A stretch of DNA of 64,000 bases, from the NCBI RefSeq assembly GCF_000299355.1, contig NC_018664.1, positions 2,154,380 to 2,218,379 of the forward strand, in the 5' to 3' direction. Below are positions 18,932 through 27,829 of the stretch, in pieces (position 1 is the stretch's first letter; each line of letters opens with the position of its first letter). The DNA is from Gottschalkia acidurici 9a (GTDB lineage Bacteria; Bacillota; Clostridia; Tissierellales; Gottschalkiaceae). The notes beneath the pieces are model-generated. The model had not been told where the DNA came from. It saw only the letters and a list, made by a program, of their open reading frames with translations, and did no database searches. A program made the translations under genes and the position numbers.

Positions 18932-18968
18932 TAAAGAGAAGAATCATATATAACATTTCTTCTCTTTA
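18932..18968 (+). terminator. Hairpin after mini-ORF / before osmC-like 3' end
   Basis: TAAAGAGAAGAA pairs with TTCTTCTCTTTA; no long T tail follows on either strand, so efficiency is uncertain. It may also serve the convergent osmC-like gene. Confidence 0.5.
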
Positions 18969-19014
18969 CTTCTAATCATGCTCTATTAACTATAAGATAG
19001 TTTTTATTAGAGAT

Positions 19015-19431
19015 TTAATCTAATATAACTATTTCTTCTGTTTTTTCAATATCTTCTCTCAAAGCATTTCCTACTGCACAAAGCTCATCAACTAATTTTA
19101 AATATTCTCTTATTTCTTCTTTTGTATTTGTAGTTTTTATTTTATAAATTATATGAATACTTTTGACAGACTTTGCTGGAATTTTAGTTTCTCCTACAAA
19201 TCCTTTATCTTCAGCTTCTGCACTAATTTCTATAGATAAGTTTTCAAAATTTATATTTCTAAATCTAGATAGAGAAACAAAAGATAACAGCTTACATCCT
19301 GCTAATGCATTTATTAACATTTCTCCAGGTGTCATACCTCTATCTTCTTTTGACACATCCATAATTAGATTGTGATCTCTTGATATAGATTGGACTGTTA
19401 GTCCATCTTTATATGTCGCTACACACTTCAT
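19015..19431 (-). CDS. OsmC/Ohr-family protein
   Basis: 138 residues, with the OsmC fold signature MTPGEMLINALAGCKLLSF near 33-53, which carries the conserved Cys (AGC), and a second Cys in DELCAVGNAL near 117. Two such cysteines form the thiol peroxidase site in OsmC/Ohr proteins, which reduce organic hydroperoxides in the cytoplasm. The subfamily (OsmC, Ohr or YhfA-like) cannot be set by eye; the first catalytic Arg was not located. AAGGAGATGG precedes the ATG. It is divergent from a TetR-type regulator with paired palindromes between them, so it is the probable target of that regulator. Confidence 0.85.
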   Translation of the reverse strand: MKCVATYKDGLTVQSISRDHNLIMDVSKEDRGMTPGEMLINALAGCKLLSFVSLSRFRNINFENLSIEISAEAEDKGFVGETKIPAKSVKSIHIIYKIKTTNTKEEIREYLKLVDELCAVGNALREDIEKTEEIVILD

Positions 19432-19497
19432 ACAACCATCTCCTTAGTAAAATTAAATACTTTTCTTCATTTAAATAGTGTAAACTATTAGTTGAAT

Positions 19498-19515
19498 AAA
19501 CAACACATGTTGTTT
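19498..19515. promoter_or_regulatory. TetR-type operator 1 (osmC side)
   Basis: AAACAACA-CA-TGTTGTTT, eight-base arms with a 2-bp spacer, 67 bp upstream of the osmC-like start. Confidence 0.75.
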
Positions 19516-19568
19516 ATAATAAATATATATAATTATTTTATTATTTACAATGGTTAAAAAGTATATAG

Positions 19569-19584
19569 TGTTGTTTAAACAACA
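19569..19584. promoter_or_regulatory. TetR-type operator 2 (tetR side)
   Basis: TGTTGTTTAAACAACA, a perfect 16-bp palindrome using the same half-sites as operator 1 in opposite order, 36 bp upstream of the tetR-type start. Confidence 0.75.
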
Positions 19585-19620
19585 TATCATAACATTTGTA
19601 TAAAAAGGAGTGATAACTAA

Positions 19621-20181
19621 GTGGCTGTCTTAAAAGAAGATCCCCGTATTCTTAGAACAAAAAAACTTATTATAGATGCTTTTATTTCTCTAGTAAAAGA
19701 GAAAGATTTTCATAGCATATCCATAAAAGATATAACAAATTTAGCCAATATTAACCGTTCCACCTTTTATAGTCATTTCTCAGATAAGTATATTCTACTT
19801 GAAAAAATAGTAGATCAAATGATGTTCCATAAAAAATTTGAGCAAGTTGTAGATAAAGAAGATCTGGATTCAGATACCCTTAGACTTTTAGTTTATTCAT
19901 TTTGTGACTTTGCTGATGAATCAAAAGAAACTTTTAAACATAATTATAATACTGTAATTGCCTTAACAGAAGAAAGAGTTAAACGTATAGTCGTTAATAT
20001 AATCGTAACCTTTTTAAAGTCTAAGGACAGAGAACAAAATATAATGATTGCAACTATGCTTGCTTCTTCTATTTGCAGTGCTTCGTGTTTATGGATTAAC
20101 GAAAATAAAAAAGTTCCAATTGAGACTTTCTTTGATCAAATACATCCTTTTCTTATGGGTGCTATAAAGGAGATAATTTAA
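19621..20181 (+). CDS. TetR/AcrR-family transcriptional regulator
   Basis: 186 residues. The N-terminal helix-turn-helix (about 10-58) reads LIIDAFISLVKEKDFHSISIKDITNLANINRSTFYSHFSDKYILLEKI, a standard TetR_N. The C-terminal ligand-binding half is all-helical and ends FDQIHPFLMGAIKEI. It has Cys in SICSASCLW near 157-164, which might be redox- or metal-sensitive; that is speculative. GTG at 19621 follows AAGGAG. Two palindromes in the upstream gap imply autoregulation and control of the divergent osmC-like gene. Confidence 0.9.
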   Translation: MAVLKEDPRILRTKKLIIDAFISLVKEKDFHSISIKDITNLANINRSTFYSHFSDKYILLEKIVDQMMFHKKFEQVVDKEDLDSDTLRLLVYSFCDFADESKETFKHNYNTVIALTEERVKRIVVNIIVTFLKSKDREQNIMIATMLASSICSASCLWINENKKVPIETFFDQIHPFLMGAIKEII

Positions 20182-20281
20182 ACTGCTGTGTTAATTTATC
20201 TTTTATTAAGCTTTGCTTTAATTTAGTGTTGATATTTGATTACTTTCTGAAAGTTAGGTTGTGATGTAGGTATAAGCAGTT

Positions 20282-20449
20282 ATGGAAGTTAAAGAAATAA
20301 GGTTCTCTAAAGATAAAGTATATCCTTATTGCAAATGTGAAGTATTTTTTGCCTATTCATATAAAGGAACCAAAGCAGTCTATATATTTAATTTATATTT
20401 TCAATGGAGTTATAATCCACATACTATGTATAATAAGAATATAAACTAA
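20282..20449 (+). CDS. Possible 55-residue hypothetical protein
   Basis: Open frame from ATG 20282 starting MEVKEIRFSKDKVYPYCKCE and continuing with aromatic residues. The ribosome site is weak (TAGG about 11 bases upstream). No family was recognised. It may be a remnant of a larger gene rather than a functional one. Confidence 0.3.
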   Translation: MEVKEIRFSKDKVYPYCKCEVFFAYSYKGTKAVYIFNLYFQWSYNPHTMYNKNIN

Positions 20450-20504
20450 TGAATAATTGTATTCTAATTATTTGTTGATGATTTATATAATAGGAGGTAT
20501 TTAC

Positions 20505-20699
20505 TTGAACAATAATAAAGATAATGACCTTTCTAAATATCTTGTCATTGGAATGATAATTGGTTTATTTGTAGGTGTTGTTTTTTCGATAATTATGAGA
20601 AATAACACTTTCTTTGCAATAAGTGGTACAGGTTTTGGTCTAATATTTGGTTTACTAATTGCAAATATTATATGGTGTTTAAAAAAGTGGACAAGTTAA
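20505..20699 (+). CDS. Small two-helix membrane protein
   Basis: 64 residues from TTG at 20505, which has a consensus AGGAGG (20492-20497) seven bases upstream. Two hydrophobic helices (about 12-32, VIGMIIGLFVGVVFSIIM, and 37-58) are separated by a short polar turn, ending KKWTS. The glycine-rich helices (GMIIGLFVG, GTGFGLIFGL) suggest tight helix packing. It has its own terminator. No family or function was recognised. Confidence 0.65.
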   Translation: MNNNKDNDLSKYLVIGMIIGLFVGVVFSIIMRNNTFFAISGTGFGLIFGLLIANIIWCLKKWTS

Positions 20700-20712
20700 T
20701 CTGTCCACTTTT
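20683..20712 (+). terminator. Terminator of two-helix membrane protein gene
   Basis: AAAAGTGGACA (20683-20693) pairs with TGTCCACTTTT (20702-20712); the stem overlaps the end of the coding sequence. Confidence 0.8.
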
Positions 20713-20869
20713 AGTATGCTCATATATTAACATTGATTTAAAGCGGAGCCTTTTATTAAAATTAATAACCTCTAATTAATAAATCCTTATTATGATAGGT
20801 ATTAATATGACATTTTCAATAATATACTTTTAATAATTTAATATTTATTATCACAGCAGTTTTTAAAGT

Positions 20870-22240
20870 TTACTCCTTTTTAAAGTAAACTTTAAAAACT
20901 GTTCCTTCTCCTTCTCCGCTTTCCATTTCTATTCTTGCATAGTGAAGTTGTAATATGCTTTTTACAACAGTTAATCCTATACCACTGCCCTCTATTTGAT
21001 TTCTACTTTTATCGCCTCTATAAAGTCTTTCAAATATAAAAGGACTATCTTCTTTCTTAATTCCAATGCCATTGTCTTTAACTTTTACAATAATGTTTTT
21101 ATCACTTTCATATAAATCTATCATTACTTTCCCATTTTTTTCAGTAAACTTTAAAGCATTAGATAGAAGGTTTATAAAGACTTGTTTCAATTTATCTCTA
21201 TCTCCAGTTATAATATAATTATTCATTTGGTTCTCTATCTTATAGTCTAGTTCTACATCTCCACTTTTTGCTATCATATAGAATTCATTATATATATCCA
21301 TCATTAGTTCAGATAATGATATTTTTTCAAAATGAAGATTAATACTTTCAGATTCAAACTCTTTTAGTTCATTTAAATTATTTAATAGTTTACCAAATCT
21401 AACTACCTCTTCATTGAGATAGTTTAATCTTTCTGATGTTACAGGAAATATTCCATCTATCATAGCTTCGAGATTATTTTGGAGTATATTTAGAGGTGTT
21501 CTTATCTCATGTGAAATATCAGAAACTAACTGTCTTCTTAGCATATCCTGACATCTTAGTTTCTCAGCTAGTATATTAATACTATTCCTTAAGTCTTCTA
21601 ATTCTTTAATATTACTCTTTACATTAGACTGTGTATAAAATTCGCCTTTGGATAAATTTACAGACATATTAATAACATCACTCATGGGAATCGATAGTTG
21701 TCTTGAAAAATAAAGGCTTACTATAGTAATTATTATTAAAGCTAGAAATCCACTTATAATAATACTTTTATTTATAGAGACTTTAAAATTTATATCCTCT
21801 TCTGATAACAGTATAGGCGAGTACTGTCCAACATCCACATATCCCACTATCTTTCCATCTGATTTAATCTCAAATGTTTTTACATTGTAAATACCCTTAT
21901 CTTTCACTACCATAGTATTTAGGTGCTTATTATTTTTTATATCTTTAGGATCCATTCCCCATATAAAGTTTTTATCTATATCCATGAGTGTTAAACAATA
22001 ATTACCCATATAAGCTTCATGTGCTAGCTCTACTCCAGAATCATTAGTCCATTTCCCTTCTCTTTTATACACTTCCTCAAAATAAGAAACTATTCTTTCA
22101 TATCTTTTATTCTGATTCTCAATCATATACCTATTAAACTTATTATTTATTGTTATATTTACGAACAATATAATTAAGAGTATTGCTATAATTGAACATG
22201 TGAAAAATATAATACTAAGTTTCTTTCTAATTGTTTGCAA
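20870..22240 (-). CDS. Sensor histidine kinase (BaeS/PhoR type)
   Basis: 456 residues: two membrane helices (about 10-30 and 155-175) around a 120-residue extracellular sensor, HAMP (about 176-230), H-box SDISHEIRTPL near 240, N-box DRDKLKQVFINLLSNALKFT, G1 DNGIGIKKED and G2 GSGIGLTVV. It starts with TTG immediately after the regulator stop (TAATTG), so the two are translationally coupled. The sensor has no Met cluster, unlike the kinase at 14372, and its ligand is unknown. No dedicated target gene is adjacent. Confidence 0.93.
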   Translation of the reverse strand: MQTIRKKLSIIFFTCSIIAILLIILFVNITINNKFNRYMIENQNKRYERIVSYFEEVYKREGKWTNDSGVELAHEAYMGNYCLTLMDIDKNFIWGMDPKDIKNNKHLNTMVVKDKGIYNVKTFEIKSDGKIVGYVDVGQYSPILLSEEDINFKVSINKSIIISGFLALIIITIVSLYFSRQLSIPMSDVINMSVNLSKGEFYTQSNVKSNIKELEDLRNSINILAEKLRCQDMLRRQLVSDISHEIRTPLNILQNNLEAMIDGIFPVTSERLNYLNEEVVRFGKLLNNLNELKEFESESINLHFEKISLSELMMDIYNEFYMIAKSGDVELDYKIENQMNNYIITGDRDKLKQVFINLLSNALKFTEKNGKVMIDLYESDKNIIVKVKDNGIGIKKEDSPFIFERLYRGDKSRNQIEGSGIGLTVVKSILQLHYARIEMESGEGEGTVFKVYFKKE

Positions 22241-22924
22241 TTAATCCTCACCACCAAATTTGTATCCTACTTTCATAACAGTAATAATATATTTAGGATT
22301 TTTAGTATCTTCTTCTATCTTTTTACGTATGTTTTTTATATGTACATCAATCGTTCTATCATATCCATCAAAGTCCATTCCGAAGACTTGCTCTATTAAT
22401 TGCTCTCTTGTTAAAACTCTACCTTTATTTCTTTTAAGTTCATATAGTATATCAAATTCACTAGGTGTAAATGGTATCTCTTTATTATTTATCTTTACTG
22501 TTCTCTCATTATAATCAATAGTCAGTCTTCCATCATGAGAAATTGAATCTGATCTTGCATTCATGTCTAATCTTCTAAAAAGAGCATTCACTCTTGCCGT
22601 TAATTCCCTTGGACTGAATGGCTTAACCAAGTATTCATCTGCTCCCATATTTAAACCCTCTATTCTTTCATCTAATGTTCCTTTTGCAGTTAACATAAAT
22701 ATATGTACACCTGAACTCTCACGTATTTTTTTGCATATATCCTCCCCACTAATATCTGGTAACATCAAGTCAAGTATTACTAATTTAAAATCTATTGATT
22801 TAAAAAGTTTTATTCCATCTAATCCTCTTTTAGCACAATGTACTTTATACTTCTCTTTTTCAAGATAGGCTTTTAAAACTTCTGATACACTTTCCTCATC
22901 TTCAATGATTAAAATATTTTTCAT
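22241..22924 (-). CDS. OmpR/PhoB-family response regulator
   Basis: 227 residues from ATG 22924, chosen because GGGGTG is seven bases upstream; a GTG start nine bases earlier overlaps that site. Receiver domain about 1-115 with IIEDEE, LVILDLMLPD (acceptor Asp near 49), TAK and KPF; winged helix about 130-225 ending DRTIDVHIKNIRKKIE and YIITVMKVGYKF. It is the first gene of a two-gene operon with the kinase. No clear repeat operator was found upstream. Confidence 0.93.
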   Translation of the reverse strand: MKNILIIEDEESVSEVLKAYLEKEKYKVHCAKRGLDGIKLFKSIDFKLVILDLMLPDISGEDICKKIRESSGVHIFMLTAKGTLDERIEGLNMGADEYLVKPFSPRELTARVNALFRRLDMNARSDSISHDGRLTIDYNERTVKINNKEIPFTPSEFDILYELKRNKGRVLTREQLIEQVFGMDFDGYDRTIDVHIKNIRKKIEEDTKNPKYIITVMKVGYKFGGED

Positions 22925-23111
22925 ATTTTTCACCCCAATATATTATATCAATTTTATTTAAATTCTTTATGAAAATTAATAAAAGTCTCTAATTTAAAAA
23001 ACTTTTAATACAAATTAATATAAAAGTAGTTTTTAATGATATAATGAATACGTTGTAATTTTTAGTATCAATAAAATTTTAATACTTACATAATTTCATG
23101 GAGGGATTTTT

Positions 23112-23687
23112 ATGGATAAAAATAGCGTAAGAAAAGAAACTTTAGAAAAAAGAAAATCTATGCCTTTAGATGAAGTTTCTCTAAAAAGTGATAAAGTTAC
23201 TGACTACCTAGTATCTACAGATGCTTATAAAAATGCAAATACTATAATGGCATATATTGACTTTAGAAATGAAGTTAAAACTGAAAATCTTATTAAAAGA
23301 GCTGTTAAAGATGGTAAAAAGATAGTTATTCCTATTAGTGTAGTGGAGACTAGACAATTAATCTTATCAGAGCTAATAGACTATGATAATGAACTTGAGT
23401 CTGGAGCATATGGTATTCTAGAGCCTAAAAAAGAATTCATAAGAGAAACAGATCCAAAATTAGTTGATTTAGTTTTAATACCTGGGGTTGCTTTTGATAA
23501 GAAAGGCTTTAGAATAGGATATGGAGCAGGATACTATGATAGATTCCTTGAAAGAGTAAGACCAGATGTTTCTAAAATAGCTCTTTCTTTCGATCTTCAA
23601 ATGGTAGATCATGCTTATCCTGATTCTCATGATGTTCCTGTAGATATAGTTATAACTGAAAACGAAATAATTAACTGTGAAAGATAG
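23112..23687 (+). CDS. 5-formyltetrahydrofolate cyclo-ligase
   Basis: 191 residues. ATP-dependent conversion of 5-formyl-THF to 5,10-methenyl-THF in one-carbon metabolism. The N-terminal basic helix (RKETLEKRKSM), the central substrate region and the signature C-terminal GFRIGYGAGYYDRFLE (near 143-158) with KKG before it are typical of the YgfA/MTHFS family, as is the length. ATG follows GGAGGG. A single-gene unit with its own promoter region and a bidirectional terminator. Confidence 0.93.
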   Translation: MDKNSVRKETLEKRKSMPLDEVSLKSDKVTDYLVSTDAYKNANTIMAYIDFRNEVKTENLIKRAVKDGKKIVIPISVVETRQLILSELIDYDNELESGAYGILEPKKEFIRETDPKLVDLVLIPGVAFDKKGFRIGYGAGYYDRFLERVRPDVSKIALSFDLQMVDHAYPDSHDVPVDIVITENEIINCER

Positions 23688-23693
23688 TATTTG

Positions 23694-23727
23694 TTAAGGG
23701 TGCATATTATAATGTCTGCACCCTTAA
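23694..23727. terminator. Bidirectional terminator between cyclo-ligase and Lon-family gene
   Basis: TTAAGGGTGCA (23694-23704) pairs perfectly with TGCACCCTTAA (23717-23727). Confidence 0.8.
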
Positions 23728-23729
23728 TT

Positions 23730-26117
23730 TTAACTATATTCAGAAGTATTTTTACTATATTCCTCTAACTTTCTTTGAACAAAGTATCCCACTGTACCTA
23801 CTTCGAAATTTCCATCATCATCTCTAGTTCCATATGGAACTCCAGTTAATATTTCTATTCCTTCTTTTACGTTTTTTATAGCATATATGTTGAAGTTTCC
23901 TTCATTGACAGCTTCCAATACCTCATCTCTTAACATAAGATTCTCTACATTTTGGTAAGGAATTATTACCCCTTGATTTCCTGTTAAACCTTTTGCTTTA
24001 CATATCTTAAAAAACCCTTCAATTTTCTCATTAACTCCGCCTATAGTCTGAACTATGCCTTTTTGATTTATAGATCCAGTTGTAGATATCCCCTGATTTA
24101 TAGGTAAGTCAGATAAGCTAGATAAAAGTGCGTAAAGCTCTGTACTCGATGCACTATCTCCGTCTACTACACTATAGCATTGTTCAAACGTTATGCTTGC
24201 TGAAAGTGATAGTGGTTTTTTCTTAGCAAACTCTTCTCCCATGAATCCACTTAATATTAGTACTCCTTTATCATGATTACTTCCACTTTTATTGACTTCT
24301 CTTTCGATGTTTATTATACCATCTCTACCTGCAAAAGTTGATGCTGTTATTTTATTTGGTTTTCCAAATGAGTATTCTCCCATATCTATTACTGCTAAAC
24401 CGTTTATTTCTCCTATTTTCTGACTAGCTGTGTCTATTATTAGACTGTCATCTTTAATCATTTGTTGTATTTTTTCTTCATATCTATTATTTCTATATAT
24501 CTTTTCATCTATTGCTTTTCTTATATCTTCCCTTTTTACTATATCTGAACCCATATATCTCGCCCAAGCATCTCCCTCATACATTACCTCTAATATTTCA
24601 TTAAATTGAGTGGTCAGTTTGTCTTGATGTTCTACTATCCTTGAGCTATATTCTATTATTTCTTCTATTGCTCCTCTATCAAATGGTTTTAAGTTTTCTC
24701 TTTTACAATGGCTGGCTACAAATGAAAGCAGCTTTTCTATATTTCCATCATTTCTTTCCATTTCTATGTCAAAATCTGCTTTTATTCTAAAGAGCTTTTT
24801 AAAATCTTCATCATAATTATATAATAATTGGTAGGTATAGTAATCACCTATTAATATTATCTTAATATCTAATGGTATTGCCTCTGGCTTTATGCTTTCT
24901 GCTACTACACTATCTTTAGATATGTTTTCTATCTTTCCTAGTTTCGTCATAAGACACTTCTTAAGTCCTTCCCAAGTCAAAAGATTGGATAGTATATCTT
25001 TAGCGCTTAATAGTAAATATCCTCCATTTGCTAAGTGTATAGCTCCTGGTTTTATTCTTGTATGATCTGTTTTTAAAAATCCCATTTCATTAAAATATTC
25101 TATTTTACCAAGCAAATTGTAATATGTTGGATTTATCTCCTTTATTACAGGTGCTCCTTTATTTTCACTATTATCTATAAAAAGATTCACTTGATATCTT
25201 TTAAAAAAGTCATCTGTTATTTTATTTCTAATTAAAATCTTTTTCACTTCTTCACTATTTTCATCATCTGCTATAAATTCGTTTATATTTAAGATTATAT
25301 CTTCTTTCATCTCAGTTAAATATTTCTTTATTTTTTTATTATATCCGAATGTATCTAATATAGGGTTAAAGTGAGTCTCTATTAAAGTTGAAACTGTTCG
25401 CTCCTCTAATTCTATTAATTTATCTTCCAATAATTGTTCTATTTCTATAATTTTCTTTACTATTTCTATAGTTTTAGCTTCTAGTCTATTAGAATTCTCT
25501 CGTATTAAATACAGTTCTCTTTTTGGTAGTTTTTCTATTTCCTCATCTTCTAGCTGTTTACCATCGATTAGAGGAATACTTACTAGCCCACCTTCTGTTT
25601 TTTTAAAAGTAAAGTTATATTCTTTAGCTTTTTCATTTAACTCAATTATAACCTCTTCTGTTTTCTTTTTAAAATATTTATATATTAATTCCCTATTATC
25701 CTCATAATCCTTAGATGAAAGAGATTCTTCGATGGATTCTTTTATTTTTTCTATTGAATTTTCTACTTCATATTTAAAGCGTTTACCATCTCCAGCCTTT
25801 AATCTAATTGATTTAGGAGTTTCAGGATTTATGAAATTATATACATAACACCAGTCATCTGGAGTTTCTTTATTCTTTGAATGCCTTAGTGCTAATGAAT
25901 ATGAGTGACTGGTTCTTCCTGTTCCTGTGATGCCTGAAACATATATATTATATCCTTTCTTATTAACAGAAAGTCCAAATTCCAACGAGTTAACTCCACG
26001 ATTCTGACCTATTATATTACTAGAAATCGCTACATCTTTGGTGGTTTCTATTTTGTACTTTGATAAGTCAGATCTCCTTTTTAGTTTGTACAATGGCACT
26101 TTTAATTTTTCTCCCAA
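23730..26117 (-). CDS. Lon-family ATP-dependent protease (AAA_32 + Lon S16)
   Basis: 795 residues from TTG 26117. The order is an N-terminal AAA-like segment with GITGTGRTS (62-70), a long helical/coiled insert (about 130-350), the AAA core with GGYLLLSA and IILIGD, and a C-terminal S16 protease domain with Ser in VVDGDSASSTE and Lys in GGVNEK. This matches the Lon-related AAA_32 family rather than housekeeping LonA. Start choice: AGGAGGTGAT precedes the TTG, whereas an upstream in-frame extension to 26246 runs back through a terminator of the preceding gene, so its apparent membrane helix is spurious. Arg replaces the usual Walker A Lys; whether this is normal for the family needs an alignment. 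Confidence 0.88.
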   Translation of the reverse strand: MGEKLKVPLYKLKRRSDLSKYKIETTKDVAISSNIIGQNRGVNSLEFGLSVNKKGYNIYVSGITGTGRTSHSYSLALRHSKNKETPDDWCYVYNFINPETPKSIRLKAGDGKRFKYEVENSIEKIKESIEESLSSKDYEDNRELIYKYFKKKTEEVIIELNEKAKEYNFTFKKTEGGLVSIPLIDGKQLEDEEIEKLPKRELYLIRENSNRLEAKTIEIVKKIIEIEQLLEDKLIELEERTVSTLIETHFNPILDTFGYNKKIKKYLTEMKEDIILNINEFIADDENSEEVKKILIRNKITDDFFKRYQVNLFIDNSENKGAPVIKEINPTYYNLLGKIEYFNEMGFLKTDHTRIKPGAIHLANGGYLLLSAKDILSNLLTWEGLKKCLMTKLGKIENISKDSVVAESIKPEAIPLDIKIILIGDYYTYQLLYNYDEDFKKLFRIKADFDIEMERNDGNIEKLLSFVASHCKRENLKPFDRGAIEEIIEYSSRIVEHQDKLTTQFNEILEVMYEGDAWARYMGSDIVKREDIRKAIDEKIYRNNRYEEKIQQMIKDDSLIIDTASQKIGEINGLAVIDMGEYSFGKPNKITASTFAGRDGIINIEREVNKSGSNHDKGVLILSGFMGEEFAKKKPLSLSASITFEQCYSVVDGDSASSTELYALLSSLSDLPINQGISTTGSINQKGIVQTIGGVNEKIEGFFKICKAKGLTGNQGVIIPYQNVENLMLRDEVLEAVNEGNFNIYAIKNVKEGIEILTGVPYGTRDDDGNFEVGTVGYFVQRKLEEYSKNTSEYS

Positions 26118-26202
26118 ATAATCACCTCCTGAGATTGTTTCTTTTGTTATTGTTACTATATTCCAAACGCTAAAAAAATTGACTGCTATTTTCAAAAAAA
26201 AT

Positions 26203-26233
26203 AAAATCACCAGTAATATTACTGGTGATTTAC
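26203..26233 (-). terminator. Terminator after PrcB-like gene
   Basis: AAATCACCAGTAA and TTACTGGTGATTT form a perfect hairpin, followed on the minus strand by TTTTATTTTTTTT. It separates the PrcB-like gene from the Lon-family gene. Confidence 0.88.
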
Positions 26234-26667
26234 TCTTCATAATCAACTTCTAATTTTATCTTATCTGGCAGTCCTTCTAATTCAGTCTTTACCACTACAA
26301 CAGGATAGGTAATGACTTGTGCTACCATCTCATCAGGCTTTGGATCTGTGTATTTAGCATGAACTACTAAGTTGTAATTTTTGTCATTTTTCACTTGCTC
26401 TATTCTTTCTAAGCCTGCTGAATATCCTGCTGTACTTTTTTCGCCTCTTGTTAATATTATATATATACTATTATCTATCTTACATGCTAGAGCTCTTTCT
26501 TCGGATAAGTATCTTGGAATAAGTTCTTGTATTTTTTCTGGTGCTTCGCTAACTTCAATGCTTTTAAACTTCACTTGTCGATCACCTTCATTTTTTATTA
26601 TTTTGGGTATTAAAATTATTCCTAAAATCATTAAGATTACTATAGATATTATGCCTAATTTTTTCAC
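26230..26667 (-). CDS. PrcB-domain membrane-anchored protein
   Basis: 145 residues from GTG 26667, which follows GAGGAGG. One N-terminal membrane helix (about 5-25, LGIISIVILMILGIILIP) leads to an extracytoplasmic domain with IYIILTRGEKSTAGYSAGLERIEQ and ending VVVVKTELEGLPDKI, matching the PrcB_C family. PrcB was first described as a subunit of the dentilisin protease complex in Treponema; in Firmicutes the role is not established. It is upstream of a protease gene but a terminator intervenes, so a functional link is uncertain. Confidence 0.75.
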   Translation of the reverse strand: MKKLGIISIVILMILGIILIPKIIKNEGDRQVKFKSIEVSEAPEKIQELIPRYLSEERALACKIDNSIYIILTRGEKSTAGYSAGLERIEQVKNDKNYNLVVHAKYTDPKPDEMVAQVITYPVVVVKTELEGLPDKIKLEVDYEE

Positions 26668-26822
26668 TAAATACCTCCTCTCAGAACCCAATTCTCACCT
26701 TATATATTACTACTCTATTATAGAGGAGTTTATGCTTTAAAATAAAAGTTTTGAAATTCATTTATTTTCCTTAATATTTTATACTATATTTTATGTACAT
26801 AGACTTTAAAGGTTCTTGAAAT

Positions 26823-26877
26823 AAAAAAAGTCCATTAGAATTTATAGTTAAAATATAATTTCTAATAGACTTTTTAT
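26823..26877. terminator. Terminator after transketolase genes
   Basis: AAAAAGTCCATTAGAA and TTCTAATAGACTTTTT-type arms form a long imperfect hairpin with flanking A and T runs. Confidence 0.75.
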
Positions 26878-26893
26878 TTCATGTACCTATATA

Positions 26894-27829
26894 TTATTTT
26901 CTACTTATAGCTTTCTTAGCAGATTCTACTATGTTTTCCTTAGTTAATCCGTATTTTTCAAGTAATGAATCTCCACTTCCTGATTCTCCAAAAGTATCTT
27001 TAACTCCTACTCTTTCTAGTGGAGCCGGACTATTTTCTACTAATACTTCTGCAACTGCACTTCCTAATCCGCCTATAATATTATGTTCTTCAGCAGTAAC
27101 TATAGCTCCTGTTTCTTTAGCTGCCTTTATTATTATTTCACTATCTATAGGCTTAATTGTATGAATATTTATAACTCTAGCATTTACACCTTGCTTTAGT
27201 AATTCTTCCTTTGCTTCTAGTGCTTTTGAAACCATTACTCCAGTAGCTATAATAGTCACATCATTACCATCACTTAATTCTATTCCTTTTCCTAGCTCAA
27301 ATTTATAATTCTCTTCATTAAATACAGTAGGAACTTTACTTCTTCCTAATCTTATATATACTGGTCCCTCATATTCTGCTGCTGCTAATACTGCATTTTT
27401 AGCTTCTACTCCATCTGCCGGACATATAACAACCATGTTAGGTATAGTTCTCATTACGCTTATATCTTCTAATGCTTGATGTGATGCTCCGTCTTCTCCT
27501 ACAGTTAATCCTGCGTGAGTAGCTGCTACTTTTACATTTAACTTAGGGTATGCTACAGAGTTTCTAATTATTTCGAAAGCTCTTCCTGTAGCAAACATAG
27601 CAAAAGAGCTAGCAAAAGGTATTTTACCTGCCGTAGCAAGTCCAGCTGCAGTTCCTATTAAGTTCTGCTCTGCTATTCCTACATTTATAAATCTTTCTGG
27701 ATATTCTTTTGCAAATACTGATGTCTTTGTAGATCCAGAAAGGTCTGCATCTAGAACTACAACATCCTTGTTTGTTTTTCCTAATTCCTTTAGCGCTTCT
27801 CCATATGCGTCTCTAGTTGCCATACTCAT
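26894..27829 (-). CDS. Transketolase, C-terminal subunit
   Basis: 311 residues carrying the pyrimidine-binding and C-terminal transketolase domains. Visible motifs: VVLDADLSGSTKT, GIAEQNLIGTAAGLA (TPP Glu contact near 55), FAMFATGRAFEIIRNSVAYP, HAGLTVGEDGASHQALEDI and the C-domain GGLGSAVAEVL. Together with the gene immediately upstream it makes one transketolase of the split type common in Firmicutes, moving two-carbon units in the non-oxidative pentose phosphate pathway. The ATG overlaps the stop of the N subunit (TAATG) and uses a GGAGGTGA site inside it. Confidence 0.95.
   Translation of the reverse strand: MSMATRDAYGEALKELGKTNKDVVVLDADLSGSTKTSVFAKEYPERFINVGIAEQNLIGTAAGLATAGKIPFASSFAMFATGRAFEIIRNSVAYPKLNVKVAATHAGLTVGEDGASHQALEDISVMRTIPNMVVICPADGVEAKNAVLAAAEYEGPVYIRLGRSKVPTVFNEENYKFELGKGIELSDGNDVTIIATGVMVSKALEAKEELLKQGVNARVINIHTIKPIDSEIIIKAAKETGAIVTAEEHNIIGGLGSAVAEVLVENSPAPLERVGVKDTFGESGSGDSLLEKYGLTKENIVESAKKAISRK

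Larger units (their letters stand above)
18703..19014. other. Intergenic region between LDCC gene and osmC-like gene
   Basis: 312 bp. It holds the LDCC promoter (18756-18787), a 13-codon mini-ORF with a strong ribosome site (18883-18924) and a 12-bp stem hairpin (18932-18968). Nothing else recognisable was seen. Confidence 0.6.

Noticed and set aside
26118-26246. N-terminal membrane-helix extension of the Lon-family protease
   Set aside because: It reads through the terminator of the preceding gene, and an AGGAGGTGAT ribosome site sits just before TTG 26117.
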